From assembly GCA_013365325.1 (NCBI GenBank), contig JABVXV010000005.1, positions 682,001 to 746,000 on the forward strand: a DNA stretch of 64,000 nucleotides, read 5' to 3'. Made by a program: the position numbers and the translations under genes. Positions 11,071 to 23,367 of the stretch are shown here, one piece after another. Each line of letters starts with the position of its first letter. Position 1 is the stretch's first letter. Source of the stretch: Dipetalonema caudispina. Taxonomy: Eukaryota; Nematoda; Chromadorea; Rhabditida; Onchocercidae. The notes beneath the pieces are model-generated. The model was given only the letters and a program-made list of their open reading frames with translations, did no database searches and was not told the DNA's origin.

Positions 11071-14000
11071 ATGGTGGGTAGAAATGCAGTAAAACAACGA
11101 CCCACACCTGCGCGTGAATCGACTACTAAAGATCTCGTGCAAACACCCACATCACTGCCTACGAGCAGCACGTAAGTTTATCTTTTTTCTTCCCTTGCAT
11201 TTTTTTTTTTTTTTTTTCTTTGGCGTATTTGTTATTTCATTCGTGACATTGTTTCACTCCATTAAATTAATATAATAATACCAGTGCCTAACTGGATTAT
11301 TGAAATATTAGATCCATTTCTTGATTACTACGCAGTGAAGAAACGTCAAATTTTTTATAGGCTTGACAAAAAAGGAAAGGAACTAGGTTGTATGAAATCA
11401 CAAAAACTATGTGTTAATAAGTTGTGTACATTCTGCATAATATTATTATATGTCATATTATTTTATTTAATATTACTTTACCATTTTTCTGCAATATACA
11501 GAATTGATTCCTTTTAACTTAAGATTCTGCTTATCGTCCTGAGCGTCTAGATCATTAGGAGGTAGCATCACTGATTAATAACATTTTAACTGGTAGTTGA
11601 TTTTTCTCCCTAATATTCTCTTTTTTCCCTCAGATCTGCGCTGTCGGCACCACTGGATGCTTCTTTTCGAGCATCTTTAACAAGCGATGGAAATTGTGAA
11701 TTTAGCGAAATCGATAACCTAATTCAGAGGTACTTATCAAGTACCCAGTATAAGACGGCATTGTTTTGGGCTGACAAACGATTAGCACTATGTCGGAGAA
11801 ATGGATCCCAACCGTCGTTCGTTGATATGGCCCGATTTATTAAGGTTTGTAAAAAATGGTGGATTTAAATTAATTTACCGTTTTTTTTTTTTTTCTGAAT
11901 TTTATGACTTCCAATTTTTCGACATTGATGTCCCGTCCCTTCAATTGTTGACTTTTTTGTCTGCTATCTTCGAGGATGTCTAAAATTTCACATATTTCTC
12001 TTCATCAGTCGGCAGGCCAGATAAACCGATCTTGTTAAGATGATAAATAGATTTCACCAAGATGATGAATTTGAGTTCGAAATTTGTAAGGAATGTTTGG
12101 ATTATAATGGAAGACATGATTGTGGCTTTCAGTAAATCTTGGAACTCGTCGTTTGGTAGTTGAACGTATTATGTTTAAGTTAAGTATAGTAATTTTTTGC
12201 TCAAGTTCATTGAAATACAAAAATTTTAATCTTTTTTTTTTTTTGAAGGTTTTGGCAGCTGCTGGAGAATGGACACGTTTGATGGCTTACTGTGATCGTC
12301 ATGAGCTTATTATGAAGCACATGTTTTTCGCTTATTTTTATGTAAATGGACTTTACAAAAAGAAATTATTTCTCGACATACTCAAGTTAAAACTAGGTAC
12401 TGGGGTAGGTCATTTCCATATTTCTTGTTTCTTTAACCGTTCACGTTTTTGTGGCATTGCTTGTAAAGTAGAATCATTTTCCGTAACTGAAGAAATTTTG
12501 GTTTCCCATTACCGGTTCAATGAGTTTGCCGGAATTTTGAATATTCAGTTAGGAATTTTTGAAGGATCGGTGTCATGATCTTGTATTCTCGATTATGCCC
12601 CATATGGTTCAACTCTCCAAGCCAAAGTCTTTCATCCCAAGCTCTGAAGAAATAGCTGTGCTCGATAAAATGTCAGAAGATTTGCAGGTAACCATTTTTG
12701 AGATTAATACTGTTTCGTGATAAAAGTTTCCATTTTTAATCGAAATTTTGTATTATGAGCAATTTTCAAAAGTATTTTTGATATTTCTCTTACAATTTTT
12801 GATGATTGGATGGTTGGCTTCAAATTCTTTCTTTTTGTGAATATTTAGATTGAAGCAGGACTATTGCTTTTGTTAGGAAAAGCTTATTTGATGACTCAAA
12901 ACCGTCGCGCAGCATTCTCTTGTTTACAAGGAGCCGTTTATAAAGATGATTCTTGTATAGAAGCATTTGAGCTCATCCAAAAATATCGGCTTTATTCAAA
13001 ACAGCGCTTTGAAGAATTGATTGAAAGGTCATTGATTCTGTAGCTACTTTTTAATGCTTTTTCAATTCTTCATACTGATTTATTTTGTTCGTTTGCAATG
13101 TTTGAAAATCTTCGTAGTTATAAAAACTTCGGAAGTCACTTATCAACATTTTTTTCAGATCTGGAGATAAAAGCAGTGTGGTTGTGGCTCTTCGGAACTA
13201 TTATTTTTCTCAAGGAAATAAAAATGCAAGTTTAAAAAAATAATCTTATTGCTGAGAACCTTTTCGTTTCACTTTTTTTCATTTAGTTAAAAAGAAATTT
13301 ATCTGTTTTTGCAGATGAATTTGGATGCTTCAGTACATGAAGCTTTAATAACGGATTTATCAATTCTTACTGCACGAGCCGCACATTTGTATCAAACTGG
13401 GGATCTTACCGGAGCTCATAATATTACGAATGAAATTTTGAGTGAGGCTGGCATGTTTCAGGTTTCAATTTTTTGCTGAAGAATTTACAAACGACATGAT
13501 TATTCATAGTAATATGGTGAAATACTCGAAGTTAATACAGGACTGCTTCGAAACCATTATAGCTTCTTTAAATTTCTTTCTTCTCCTGCTTTGCTATAAT
13601 GTATTTGTTCATCGTTGGCCATATGATTTCTAGCTTTAGGATTGTTTGTTAATTCATATTGCAACCTTGGTACAGCTGCGAAAATTCGAAAGTCTCTTTA
13701 TATTAGCACATCAACTGGTCGATAGTCAGCCAGATAATGAAGTTAGTTGGTATACCGTTGGTTGCTATTACTATTCTATTGGACATCTGGGAGCGGCAAA
13801 AAATTTCTTAAGTAACTTTTGAATTTCATTAGATTTTATAATCTCTTCATTAGGAGTCAGATTTCAAATGGAAAATACCGGAAAGGTATTAATTTTTGTT
13901 TTTGTTTTATCCACAATGTCAAATAAGAAGATGAGAAATCAGTTGAGGAAGCAAAATCCTTGTAAGAATAACTGCTTCAGATAAATGTACGTCGATGAAT

Positions 14001-17000
14001 TGTGCATTTGGCGAAGGTTGGTTGGCATTTGGACATGCGCTTACTGCAGAATCGGAGCATGAACAAGCGATGAATTGCTATTTGAGGGTTAGTTATTTGA
14101 AGTGGATTTTGAAGTATTCGAAGAATATATAATTAAGTTTAATATGGTTGGCTACAAATTTTTATTCTGATTCCTCGTTTTCCATAAACATTTTCCGTAA
14201 TGAGGGATCAGAATGCATTGTTTCATTTCACTTCTGTCTTGCGGTGTAAATATATATTATTAAATAAAAATTAGTATCATTAATACATCTAAATGTTTCA
14301 TTCAATCTAACTTTTTAGCTTCTCATGCGCGATATAAGAAGCCCTTTTTCTTTAATCTATAATTAGATCCCGTGCTGGAAAATATTAAGATCAAGTACTT
14401 GAAGTGAATAACTGGGAATTTATAAACTCTTCATGTTGCAGGCATCGCGAGTGCTGGAAGGTAGTTTCGAACCGTTGCTGTACATAGGACTCGAATATGC
14501 TTATGCAAATAATACGAAATTGGCGCAAGATTTTTTGAAGGATGCAGCTGAAATAGCTGGTGATAATGCACTTGTGTTACATGAGCAAGGTTGCATTTGC
14601 TACATGAAAAAAGAATGGAAAAGTATGTTTTCGATCTCCATAATTTCAGAACAACTGAGTTTCCGAAAAATTTTTACTCTTTGAAGTTCTTCAACAACTT
14701 AATTTCAGTTGCGAATCATGATTAGTAGTTATGTCTCTTCGTTGTTGCAAAAAATAATTTCGATTTTGCATTTCAAGAAGAGAGTATCAGACCTTTGTTC
14801 TAGCTTCTTGTTTAAGCTATATATTTGCTCATATTCCATATCACCTCTATAGTAGCAAGTCTAGAGTAGGAGGTAGTGAGATAAAGCACTTTCGTATTGT
14901 TCATTACACTTGAATAACTCTATAAAATTTTGACCTCCTCGCTGTGGTAGGTATTTGAAACAACTAATAGTGTTGAAGCATGACGAGACATATTGTCAGA
15001 AACTTCAAGCAGGCTAAGAACTTACCATGCTGAGTTACATTGAACGATTTTCAATGGGTGAAAACCTTTAAAAAAATCTGAATAAATTTTATTTGTGTGA
15101 TAAATGAAGGATTTTATCTTACCTTCGGCTTTCAGATGCTGAGACTTTTTTCATCAAAGCTCTGCTGTTAGCATACAACGAGACAGATGAACATGCTCGC
15201 GCATGTGATTTACTAAATCGACCGCTGAGCGAATTTTGGGAACCGCTGGTAAATAATCTGGGACATGTGAAATGCAAACTCGGATCTTATGAGGAAGCCA
15301 TCAAGTTTCATCAGTAAGTTGTGTGGAACTGTTGTTTATTTTGTCTAGATTTCTTGTTTTCCTGGCGAATCTTACCGAACTAACTGCAAACCTTTGAGCC
15401 GGTCTTTGTCTTCTGGCAAATTCTAGAACAAATTTCTTAATTGTCAAGTTAATTTTTCACTCGTGAAGTCACTTTGTTTACTGCTAGAATTGTGTGCCTT
15501 ATTTTTCCCATGGATTATTGTTTCACTAATTATTATTAGCACGAAATATGATCAGTAGACTGCAAAAGCGAGATGTTATTCTATTTACATATTCAAATAT
15601 AGATGCATGATATATATTTTTTTTAATTAAGGAAAGCACTTCTAATGTGTCCGGGGAAGTTAGGTCCAAATGCTGGACTAGCAATAGCAGCAGGTCGAGC
15701 TGGAGACATTGATCGAGCTGTTCACTATTTTCATAAGTCACTTAGTGTGGACCCACATAACAAGGTATTACAAATTTTTATTGTTTTAAAGAGGATACCT
15801 AAAGTTTTGATTTGCTCTCGCTTTTGAATAGAAATTTTGAAAAAGCATTTTGTGTCTCAATGCTCAACAAGTAGTTTTCAAGTAGGACCAAGAGTTCACT
15901 TCTTGCTTTAGCTTTGCTTTTCAACTGCTTTTTTCGCTCATTTATCAATTTTGCTTGTTTATCATTTTACACTCAAGTATAGTGTATCATATAATTCACT
16001 TTTTCCGACCTAACCAAGCAACCTCATTTTTCGAAGTATTATCTTAATATTATTAACCTTTGTTTATAAAATTTTAGTAGTATCTTGTTGCCAGTAATAA
16101 ACTTGGCGTAGAATTTTGATTCTTCCATGTTTTTAGAAAAAATCTGATTGGTGGTTAAATCGGCCTCAATTTCTGCTTCATAGGCTTTAGGGCTGATTGA
16201 TGACAAGCATAAGTAATTCAGTTTCGCAGGTCTCGTGATACTAGAGTGACTGTAAGTTGGACTTGGTCATCAGTCTTCCTTCTAAAAAAGCTCATAATCC
16301 CTGAATCACTTCATTTAATTTACGTGCTTTTCAATTGTTCTTCCTTTATTACTCATTAGGTTAATACTAACCTTTAGTTATGTAAAATCTTCTTGATTCT
16401 TAATATTATAATACTTTTCAGGTGCTGGAGCAAGGACTTCATCAACTCATGCATTTTTTGGGGACGCATGCCAACTTTTTAGCATCGTGCATTAGAACAC
16501 CAACTCTTATGACTGGAGTTTGTTTTTGAATGAGTTTTAAAATTTTGACGAATGTTATGGACTTTTTCTATCCTCATTCATTTTCATACCAGTTCATATA
16601 GGTAATTTTTGCAGTCATTCGAAAAATTCTTAGTGACGAAAGCTGATCTAGAAGGGGATTCTGACGAAAAGCAAGCTCAACAAAAAGCGTTGGAAACACT
16701 GAAGAGGAAGCGTGCGAAACGTAGCTCTCAGGAAGATTGCGGAAGGTTCGCAAACCGTTCACATTCTTTTCATTATCTTATTAAGTAGCATATCTAATTT
16801 TGAGTTCACTTCACATCACAACACATTTACTTTTTAATAATGTAATAAAGAGCCCAAATGTCAAATGCACTCTTGTACTTTTAATCATTTGAATTTTTGA
16901 TGTATTGGAAGTGATCGCATGTAGTTAAGTGTCTTTCGTTGATTTTTTCAAAAATTCATCTTAGATAAGATAATCTTGGAATTTCCAAAGTCTCATTCCG

Positions 17001-17147
17001 AATTTTGAGAGAAATCTTTAAATTTAAGTAAATTTTTGATATTTCTTCTTTTATTTTTTGCGCCATTTTTTCAGGAAAATGTTGGATCAGCGGCCAAAAA
17101 ATCTCCCTACACATGATATTAATCCAACGGATGTTGAAATGACTTAG
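11071..17147 (+). CDS. CDC16: Anaphase-promoting complex subunit 6 (CDC16), TPR protein
   Basis: Scaffold TPR subunit of the APC/C ubiquitin ligase that drives the metaphase-anaphase transition (emb-27 in C. elegans). Fifteen exons: 11071-11171, 11634-11844, 12249-12404, 12565-12687, 12849-13027, 13159-13225, 13315-13461, 13676-13811, 13981-14087, 14442-14622, 15136-15313, 15632-15764, 16422-16517, 16615-16745, 17075-17147; 672 aa against about 620 in human. After a Ser/Thr/Pro-rich N-terminus of about 80 residues comes [15 protein letters not shown] (human QYQSALFWADK). Residues about 280-575 hold the TPR array, including [29 protein letters not shown] and [12 protein letters not shown], each close to the human text. 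The C-terminus is Lys/Arg-rich. Intron 6 (13226-13314) begins GC, not GT. The start is the first ATG after an in-frame stop at 11056; an overlapping 9-codon ATG frame begins at 11065-11067. A 5' coding exon is not excluded. Confidence 0.93.
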
Positions 17148-17257
17148 AAAAAAGCTGCAAATGTCTGTATTCTTTCAAAATTTGTTTGTTACTGATAAAA
17201 CTATTCATTGTCCCAGCATGAAAACGAGTATCCAATGAAATTTTCGATTCAGTCAGT

Positions 17258-17263
17258 AATAAA
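17258..17263 (+). terminator. Candidate poly(A) signal of CDC16
   Basis: AATAAA about 110 bp after the CDC16 stop codon, the first canonical hexamer downstream. Its use is inferred from position only. Confidence 0.5.
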
Positions 17264-18408
17264 ATTATGGAAGCCGAGATCCGAATACTGATAAACCATA
17301 AATATTGATCTCATGATGTCTTAATCATAGTGTTTGGTTAAACCAGTGCCTTTTTCTTGACTCATCACATTCGCGAGAACAGTTTATTTTGTAAGGCAAT
17401 AATCGTAAAAACTCAAGATTTTTTCACTATCATATTGAGCGACTGTAATTCTTACCGATTTCACTGAAATTAGAATCATTCTATGCAGGTTGTAGATTAG
17501 TACTGGATGACTTTGTTTATGAGAGTCAGTTATCTCGGGAATGTTTATGGTATGTGTTGCATTCTAAATTTAAGGAAAACTGACAAGATGTGTAAGGAAA
17601 TTAAAATAAGTCAAATAAAAATAAAACTAATAGCGAAGTTATCGGAACAATTAATGAAGTACGTTTAATAAGAAAAATTAGTTGAAACGGTGTTTTTAAG
17701 TGATTTTTAATTTTCGAAAAGATTATAATTACACGGCTTCTCTGTAAATACGAGATGAGTTTTGTGCTGTAAACAGTTTCTCTCTCAACTTTACTCCTCC
17801 AGCTATGGAAGTTTCGTAGTAAGAAAATTTCCGAACACTTATAAACGAAAGTTAGCGAAGTTTTGGTTCAATTTCGACTTGAAATTTGGATGGATTTAAG
17901 GTTGAGTACTAAAATTTTGAAACGGTTAATTTTGGCAGCGCAACTGTGCACACTGCTTTTAATTCAAAATTACGTTGGGTCATTTCATGTACTCGAAACA
18001 CTCGGTCGAAGTACTTTTTCGCACGGTACAAAGTCCAAAGTATATTGCATAGTAGTTTTAACACAGATTTTCTGACTGCATGCAATTTTAGTTTTATGAA
18101 TGGGAAATCTAATCGGTTTCGAGATTTCCCGAATCGAATCTCAACTCCTTATGGGTTAACCAACAATGCGGGTCTTTTCGACACACTATCTAAGTGTTAT
18201 GCGTGAATTTACTCAGATTAGGTCTGTATGGATCGCGTAGCATGAATAAGAAATAATTTCCTTCATTTTGATGATAAATAATAGACATTATGATATTTGA
18301 ATAAATCAACAAATTTTGATAAGCAAGTGTTAAACGACATAAGGTTATTTTAATTTTGCTCTTTGAAAGTTTTTCAGATTGTTTTCTTCATTGATGAGTG
18401 TTTCTTAT

Positions 18409-18418
18409 GTTGTTGCAG
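18409..18418 (+). promoter_or_regulatory. Possible trans-splice acceptor of HADHB
   Basis: TTGTTGCAG ends 11 bp before the preferred ATG at 18430. Cutting here removes the upstream in-frame ATG at 18394 and leaves a short leader. A second acceptor-like TTTTTCAG ends at 18377. Either could receive a spliced leader; inferred from sequence only. Confidence 0.45.
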
Positions 18419-18429
18419 AATTTAAACAG

Positions 18430-21400
18430 ATGTCACGTTGTTTGTTATCCATAAATCTTAGTGATATATGTCGAATTAGACCGCTGTACACAATATCATG
18501 TTGTTTCTCGAGCTCAACAACATCTGCGACAACCAGGAAAACGTTTTCCAAACCCGATCGACCGAATATTGTTCTCGTTGATGCGGTACGTACACCATTT
18601 CTGCAATCGAGAACAATGTTCAAGGACATGATGGCTATGGATTTGCAGCGAGCTGCTCTGCTAGGTATTGCTTCCTTTCATTAGTTTTATAATCAAATGG
18701 GAAACCCTTGTCGTATTTTGGGAGAAGTTTTGACTTGTGGTTGTTTAGAAGATTGATAAGAACTCGAAATAGATTTCAAACTTATTTGTCGCATACTTCT
18801 CAAGAAAAATATCCTGTATCAGTTCGATAATACTGAATCTTTGAATTGCCTATGAACATTCATTTTGGCGTTTCATATCACGAGTATTAAAAAGATAATT
18901 GTATGTGTAGTTGGCAAAGATGTTCTCCAATTTGAAAGTATTTTGAATTTCGAAAAAATCTTCACTGATTGCAGCATTGGTGGATCGGACCAAAATGAAT
19001 ATGGAGGAAGTAGGGCACATTGTGTGTGGTACTGTGATACAGGAATATAAGACGAGTAATCTAGCTCGGGAAGCAGCGTTAACAGCTGGATTTTCTAAAA
19101 AGGTACGATTGATGAGGCCTATTGCATGACAGTAGGAAGTATTGGGAAAGCTTAAAAGTTTTAAAAGCTGTAAAAACTTTAAAAATTCTCTATCCTCTTC
19201 TCCTCCTTAACTTCCCTTTTTTTCTATGGCTTGCAGCTGTTTTTATTTGTTTGTTTTTCCTCAGGAAAATAAAGTTATTTTGACACTGTTTTTTGTCTTT
19301 GTTGGCCTTACTTTAGCTTCAGCAAACTTGATTTTCTAATAAATTTAGGTGCCAGCACATACGGTTACACTGGCTTGCATTTCGTCAAATGTTGCTATAA
19401 CTGATATTATGAATATGCTTGCAACAGGTTATTGTAATGCAGGTATTGCTGGTGGCGTTGAATTACTCTCCGACGTCCCAATCCGCTATAATCGGAAAGT
19501 ATGCTTTCTTTACTTGTTTTTACTCATACTTTTTTACATATATATTTGCCTGTTTAATTCAGGCGCTAAATCATTTCTGAAGCAATCTCCTATTTTATCT
19601 CAAGAAAATCTCTTTTAAAGACAATCTTATTTGTTTTTCAGGCACGCTCAGCAATGCTTTCTTTAGATAAAGCAAAGAAGCTTTCTGATAAGTTGACAGC
19701 AGTAAGAAAAATAGCAGTAAATTTCTTCTCACCTGAATTACCATCTGTTGCTGAATTTACAACTGGTGAAACAATGGGACATAGCGGTGATCGACTGGCA
19801 GCCGCTTTTGGCGTGTCTAGACGGTTAATAATTGTATTTCAGTTTAGATAATTTAAACCAATAGATGAAATTGATGGACAGACTCTCATTTTCAATGGCA
19901 AAGTACTGCCGTATCAGATGATCAGTAAAAATTGTAAGATGAGTATTTGAAATAAAACATGTTAGATAGGTTTGATGCTCAAGTATCAACATAATAACCA
20001 ACACTTTATTTTGTTAGGATAAACATATCAAAATGATTGAAGTTCTGAGATATTTCCTATTTCCATTCTGAATTTCAGTGAGCAAGATGAATTTGCTCTT
20101 CGTTCACATATGCTTGCTGATCGTGCAGCGAAAGAGAACCTTCTCTCTGACGTTATACCAGTTTTTGTACCCGGTAGCAAGCCAACGATTGTTCGCAAAG
20201 ATAACGGTGTCCGTGTTTCGTCGATGGAAAAATTATCTCAGCTGAAGCCAGCTTTTGTAAAATCTCATGGAACAGTTACTGCTGGTAAATTTGCTAGTAA
20301 ATTCAAAAAATCATCCAAGAAAAGTAAGAAAATATAGAACTGGACAACGGATAAGTTCTGTAATCTTGTTAACGGATAAATGATAAAAGTCTCTTGCTAC
20401 CCCATGTCTTTTATCAGAGTGATCTAAGATTAGAAATTATAGTCGGATAAAAACATGACTTTAGGAGCATCGTTGGGACGGGTACTTTCTGCTTCATGGC
20501 TTAATCTGCTCATATGATGTTGGCAGTATCAAGGAGTCCATTTTTCTTCATAATTTCTTCTTATCACATCAACTGCCGTAATCTATTATTGCGACAATTG
20601 ATATGATAAGAAGAAATAATATACTTTTAATAAATGCATTGTTCGTAATGAAACTGAGATTTAATAAGTTGTTAATTTAATTAATATGGCGATATAGGTG
20701 GAAGGTATGAAAGATTAATTAATATTTGGACTGCCCTCATTTTTTTACCAAAGATCTTATCGGTTATTTTATTTCGATGGCTGAAGGTTCAAAACAAAGT
20801 GCAACTAAACAACGAACAAAGTAATCATACCAGACATTACACTGATATACGATAGCGTTCGTATGATTTTTTTTTTAACTACATATAATAAATTTGTAGG
20901 CAATTCATCATTTCTCACAGATGGCGCATCTGCTTCACTGATAATGACAGAAGATTATGCGTTAAAAAAAGGTTACAAACCAAAGGCCTACCTGAGAGAT
21001 TTCCAGTATGTAGCACAAGATCCTACCGACCAACTTCTTCTCTCACCTGCCTATGCGATTCCGAAGTTGATGGATAAGGTGCAAATTTAATTTTACATTT
21101 TTGAAATTTTTATCATCTCTAACTGAGTTTTCGATTTTCTTTTTTCTTTTTTTTCTTATAATTTTGTAATTTGGATTCAGGTTGGACTAACGTTAAAAGA
21201 TGTTGATGTTTTCGAAATTCATGAAGCTTTTGCTGGACAAATTCTAGCCAACTTGAATGCCATGGATTCGGATTACTTTTGTAAGGTATTGTTTTAAACA
21301 TTTAGTTTCTGAATTTTTTTTACTAATTTTGGCTAGCCGCCTTCTTTTCTGTTCTTTTATCCTACTGAAGGAATTTTTAGGAAACGTTGAAACGGCCAAC

Positions 21401-21931
21401 AAAATATGGACGTATACCAGAGGAGAAATTGAATACTTGGGGTGGTAGTCTTTCACTTGGACATCCGTTTGGTGCAACAGGAGTACGATTAGTGTCTCAT
21501 GCAGCAAATCGACTGAAACACGAACAAAGCATGATTTCTAATTTTCTTACTAAAACTCAACTTAAGTAAATTACAAATCATGAAAATCAATCAGCCAAGG
21601 CTTGGTCAGAAACTTGACTGGAATAGTTTGGCTGCTCATGAATCTCTTTCAGGAATTCTGTATGGAGCAAGATAAAACACGAAACAATATTTTTCATATC
21701 ACATTCACGTGAAGTGAATGATCTTGCCTATACTGAATGGAAATTATCTAAAAGAAAACGAGTTAATATACAAATATGATAAATAAAGTTAATTAAAGTT
21801 AAATTTCAGTCTTATACATTACAACACATAAATTCTTTAATTTTCTTGTTGCAGAACATCTGGGAATTGTAGCTGCATGTGCTGCAGGTGGACACGGAAT
21901 CGCTATGCTCATTGAAAATTATCCGAAATAG
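18430..21931 (+). CDS. HADHB: Mitochondrial trifunctional protein beta subunit (3-ketoacyl-CoA thiolase)
   Basis: Performs the final thiolytic step of long-chain fatty-acid beta-oxidation, yielding acetyl-CoA, in a complex with the alpha subunit at the inner mitochondrial membrane. Nine exons: 18430-18664, 18975-19102, 19349-19498, 19642-19823, 20079-20284, 20900-21078, 21181-21285, 21381-21528, 21855-21931; 469 aa, close to the human 474. The N-terminus ([20 protein letters not shown]) is basic, Ser-rich and without acidic clusters, as in mitochondrial presequences. Visible active-site residues: nucleophile Cys131 in LACISSN, His374 in IHEAFAG, His423 in GHPFGATG, and Cys453 in AACAAGGHG. 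Other conserved text includes [28 protein letters not shown] and [12 protein letters not shown]. The start could also be 18394. The last intron (21529-21854) needs a GC donor to keep frame and homology; reading through it loses Cys453. Confidence 0.95.
20553..20617. repeat. 20-bp inverted repeat in HADHB intron 5
   Basis: Left arm 20553-20572 (starts ATTTCTTCTTATC) and right arm 20598-20617 are complementary at 19 of 20 positions around a 25-base spacer. Both lie inside the 615-bp intron 20285-20899. The stem resembles a small RNA hairpin or the terminal repeats of a tiny inverted-repeat element; the sequence does not tell which. Confidence 0.85.
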
Positions 21932-23322
21932 GCTTAATTTGTTATTTAAGTTATAACAAATTAGCTGCCTATGATTTTATTGTAGAAAAAAAGAAGATGA
22001 ATATAATATGAATGGTTTGCGCACAGTAATTCCAACAAATTCATTGATATTTTCTCTCTCAATCTGCCCATCTCTTCTATTTGTAATGGCATGCGGTATG
22101 TCTTTCAAGATGAGCTTTCTATATTTGAATTTTTTTGTTGGGGATTTTTTCGGATTTTTTGTCATAGCAGATAGGGACCATCATTCAGTTGGTTAGTTTT
22201 TTATTTGATTTATATCAAATTTCCTACAAACTAATGTAAACTTCGCTATGCGCAAACTATTAAGTGTTTAATTCGAAAGATTGCTTTTCACTAAGTAGTA
22301 TTGGCCCTAATTAAGGCTGGGATAAAGCTTATATAAGCATCATTATAACATCAAAGTAATTAATGTATGTTGTCGGCCTTTACTTATCTCAAATTCCAGT
22401 TGGGTTGTTTGAAATAAAGATGTTTGAAAGATTATATACATATCTGATTATCAAAGTATTGATTGGGTTTGTTGTATTTGTATATGGAAGTGTTGGGTTC
22501 AGTGATTCTACTATATCAATAAAAGTGAGTTCGCTATTTGATTGTGGCCAATCACAGAGAGGACACAATGATTAGTTGCATTTTACTGATTGGAAAGCTG
22601 ACTTTCGAATCCGATTCAGATTTCCCATTCATTATAAACAAGACGAAAGAGAAGCTGGTGGTTTTATTACATTAACTATCCTCATTTATGGTTGCGGTAA
22701 ATGAGGATTTTATCAGTTAAAAGGGTGGTAATTAAATCCTAAGGATGGTAAAGAGGTCAAGAGAGAGATCAAAGCTATTATTTTCCAACTAGGACACTTC
22801 GAGATAATAGGAATCATTAGGGTACCATTCATCCTTATATGAAGAAGTCAGGAATAAAATCTATGATCTGCGCAATCTTTCCATCAATATTTCTACCAAC
22901 CAATTCAGTGTTTCTTTCTGTCGCTTCGAAGTACTCAATCTTAAAGGGAAAGATATCATCTGATATCGGAAAACTTTTCTTCTTGCATTCTAACGTCGTT
23001 CCCATTTTATATGTTCAGAAGCTGTAAATGTAATACAACATACATCATGCGCTAAATTTAACTATTCATCTAGCTGTCGGGGAATCTAGAGAATTCAGAA
23101 TCGGTCTTAGTAAAAATAGAAGTCATTGAAGACAGAGAGAGAAAGAGACAATCCTAGAGCCTAACTATACTGGCCTTAGGGCCAGCATCATGGTAGCAAA
23201 AGGCCCTGAAATAAAAGAAATCGATCGTTGGTTACTGCTGTACCGAGACACTCAGACTGCATTCGTCATCCTTTTCAGTTAGTTCAACAAATATTCAAAA
23301 GCTTATTAGATTGCACATCCGT

Positions 23323-23367
23323 CCGTCCCTTTCCTCTTTCCCTCCCTCTCTCTCTCTCCCTCTTTCA
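23323..23367 (+). repeat. Pyrimidine (CT) tract
   Basis: About 45 bases with almost only C and T, including a CTCTCTCTCTC core. Simple-sequence DNA, able in principle to adopt non-B structure. No gene context nearer than 1.4 kb. Confidence 0.8.

Larger units (their letters stand above)
17148..18429. other. Intergenic spacer CDC16 to trifunctional beta subunit
   Basis: Holds the CDC16 3' UTR and poly(A) signal, then AT-rich sequence with further A-rich runs near 17600-17660, and the presumed 5' region of the next gene. Open frames at 17863-18206 overlap in two registers and show no recognisable domain or splice context. No RNA gene or repeat was recognised. Confidence 0.6.

Noticed and set aside
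12120..12183. Candidate CDC16 exon upstream of 12249
   Set aside because: No donor/acceptor pair gives a consistent phase; joining 11844 to 12249 fits phase and the length of the human protein.
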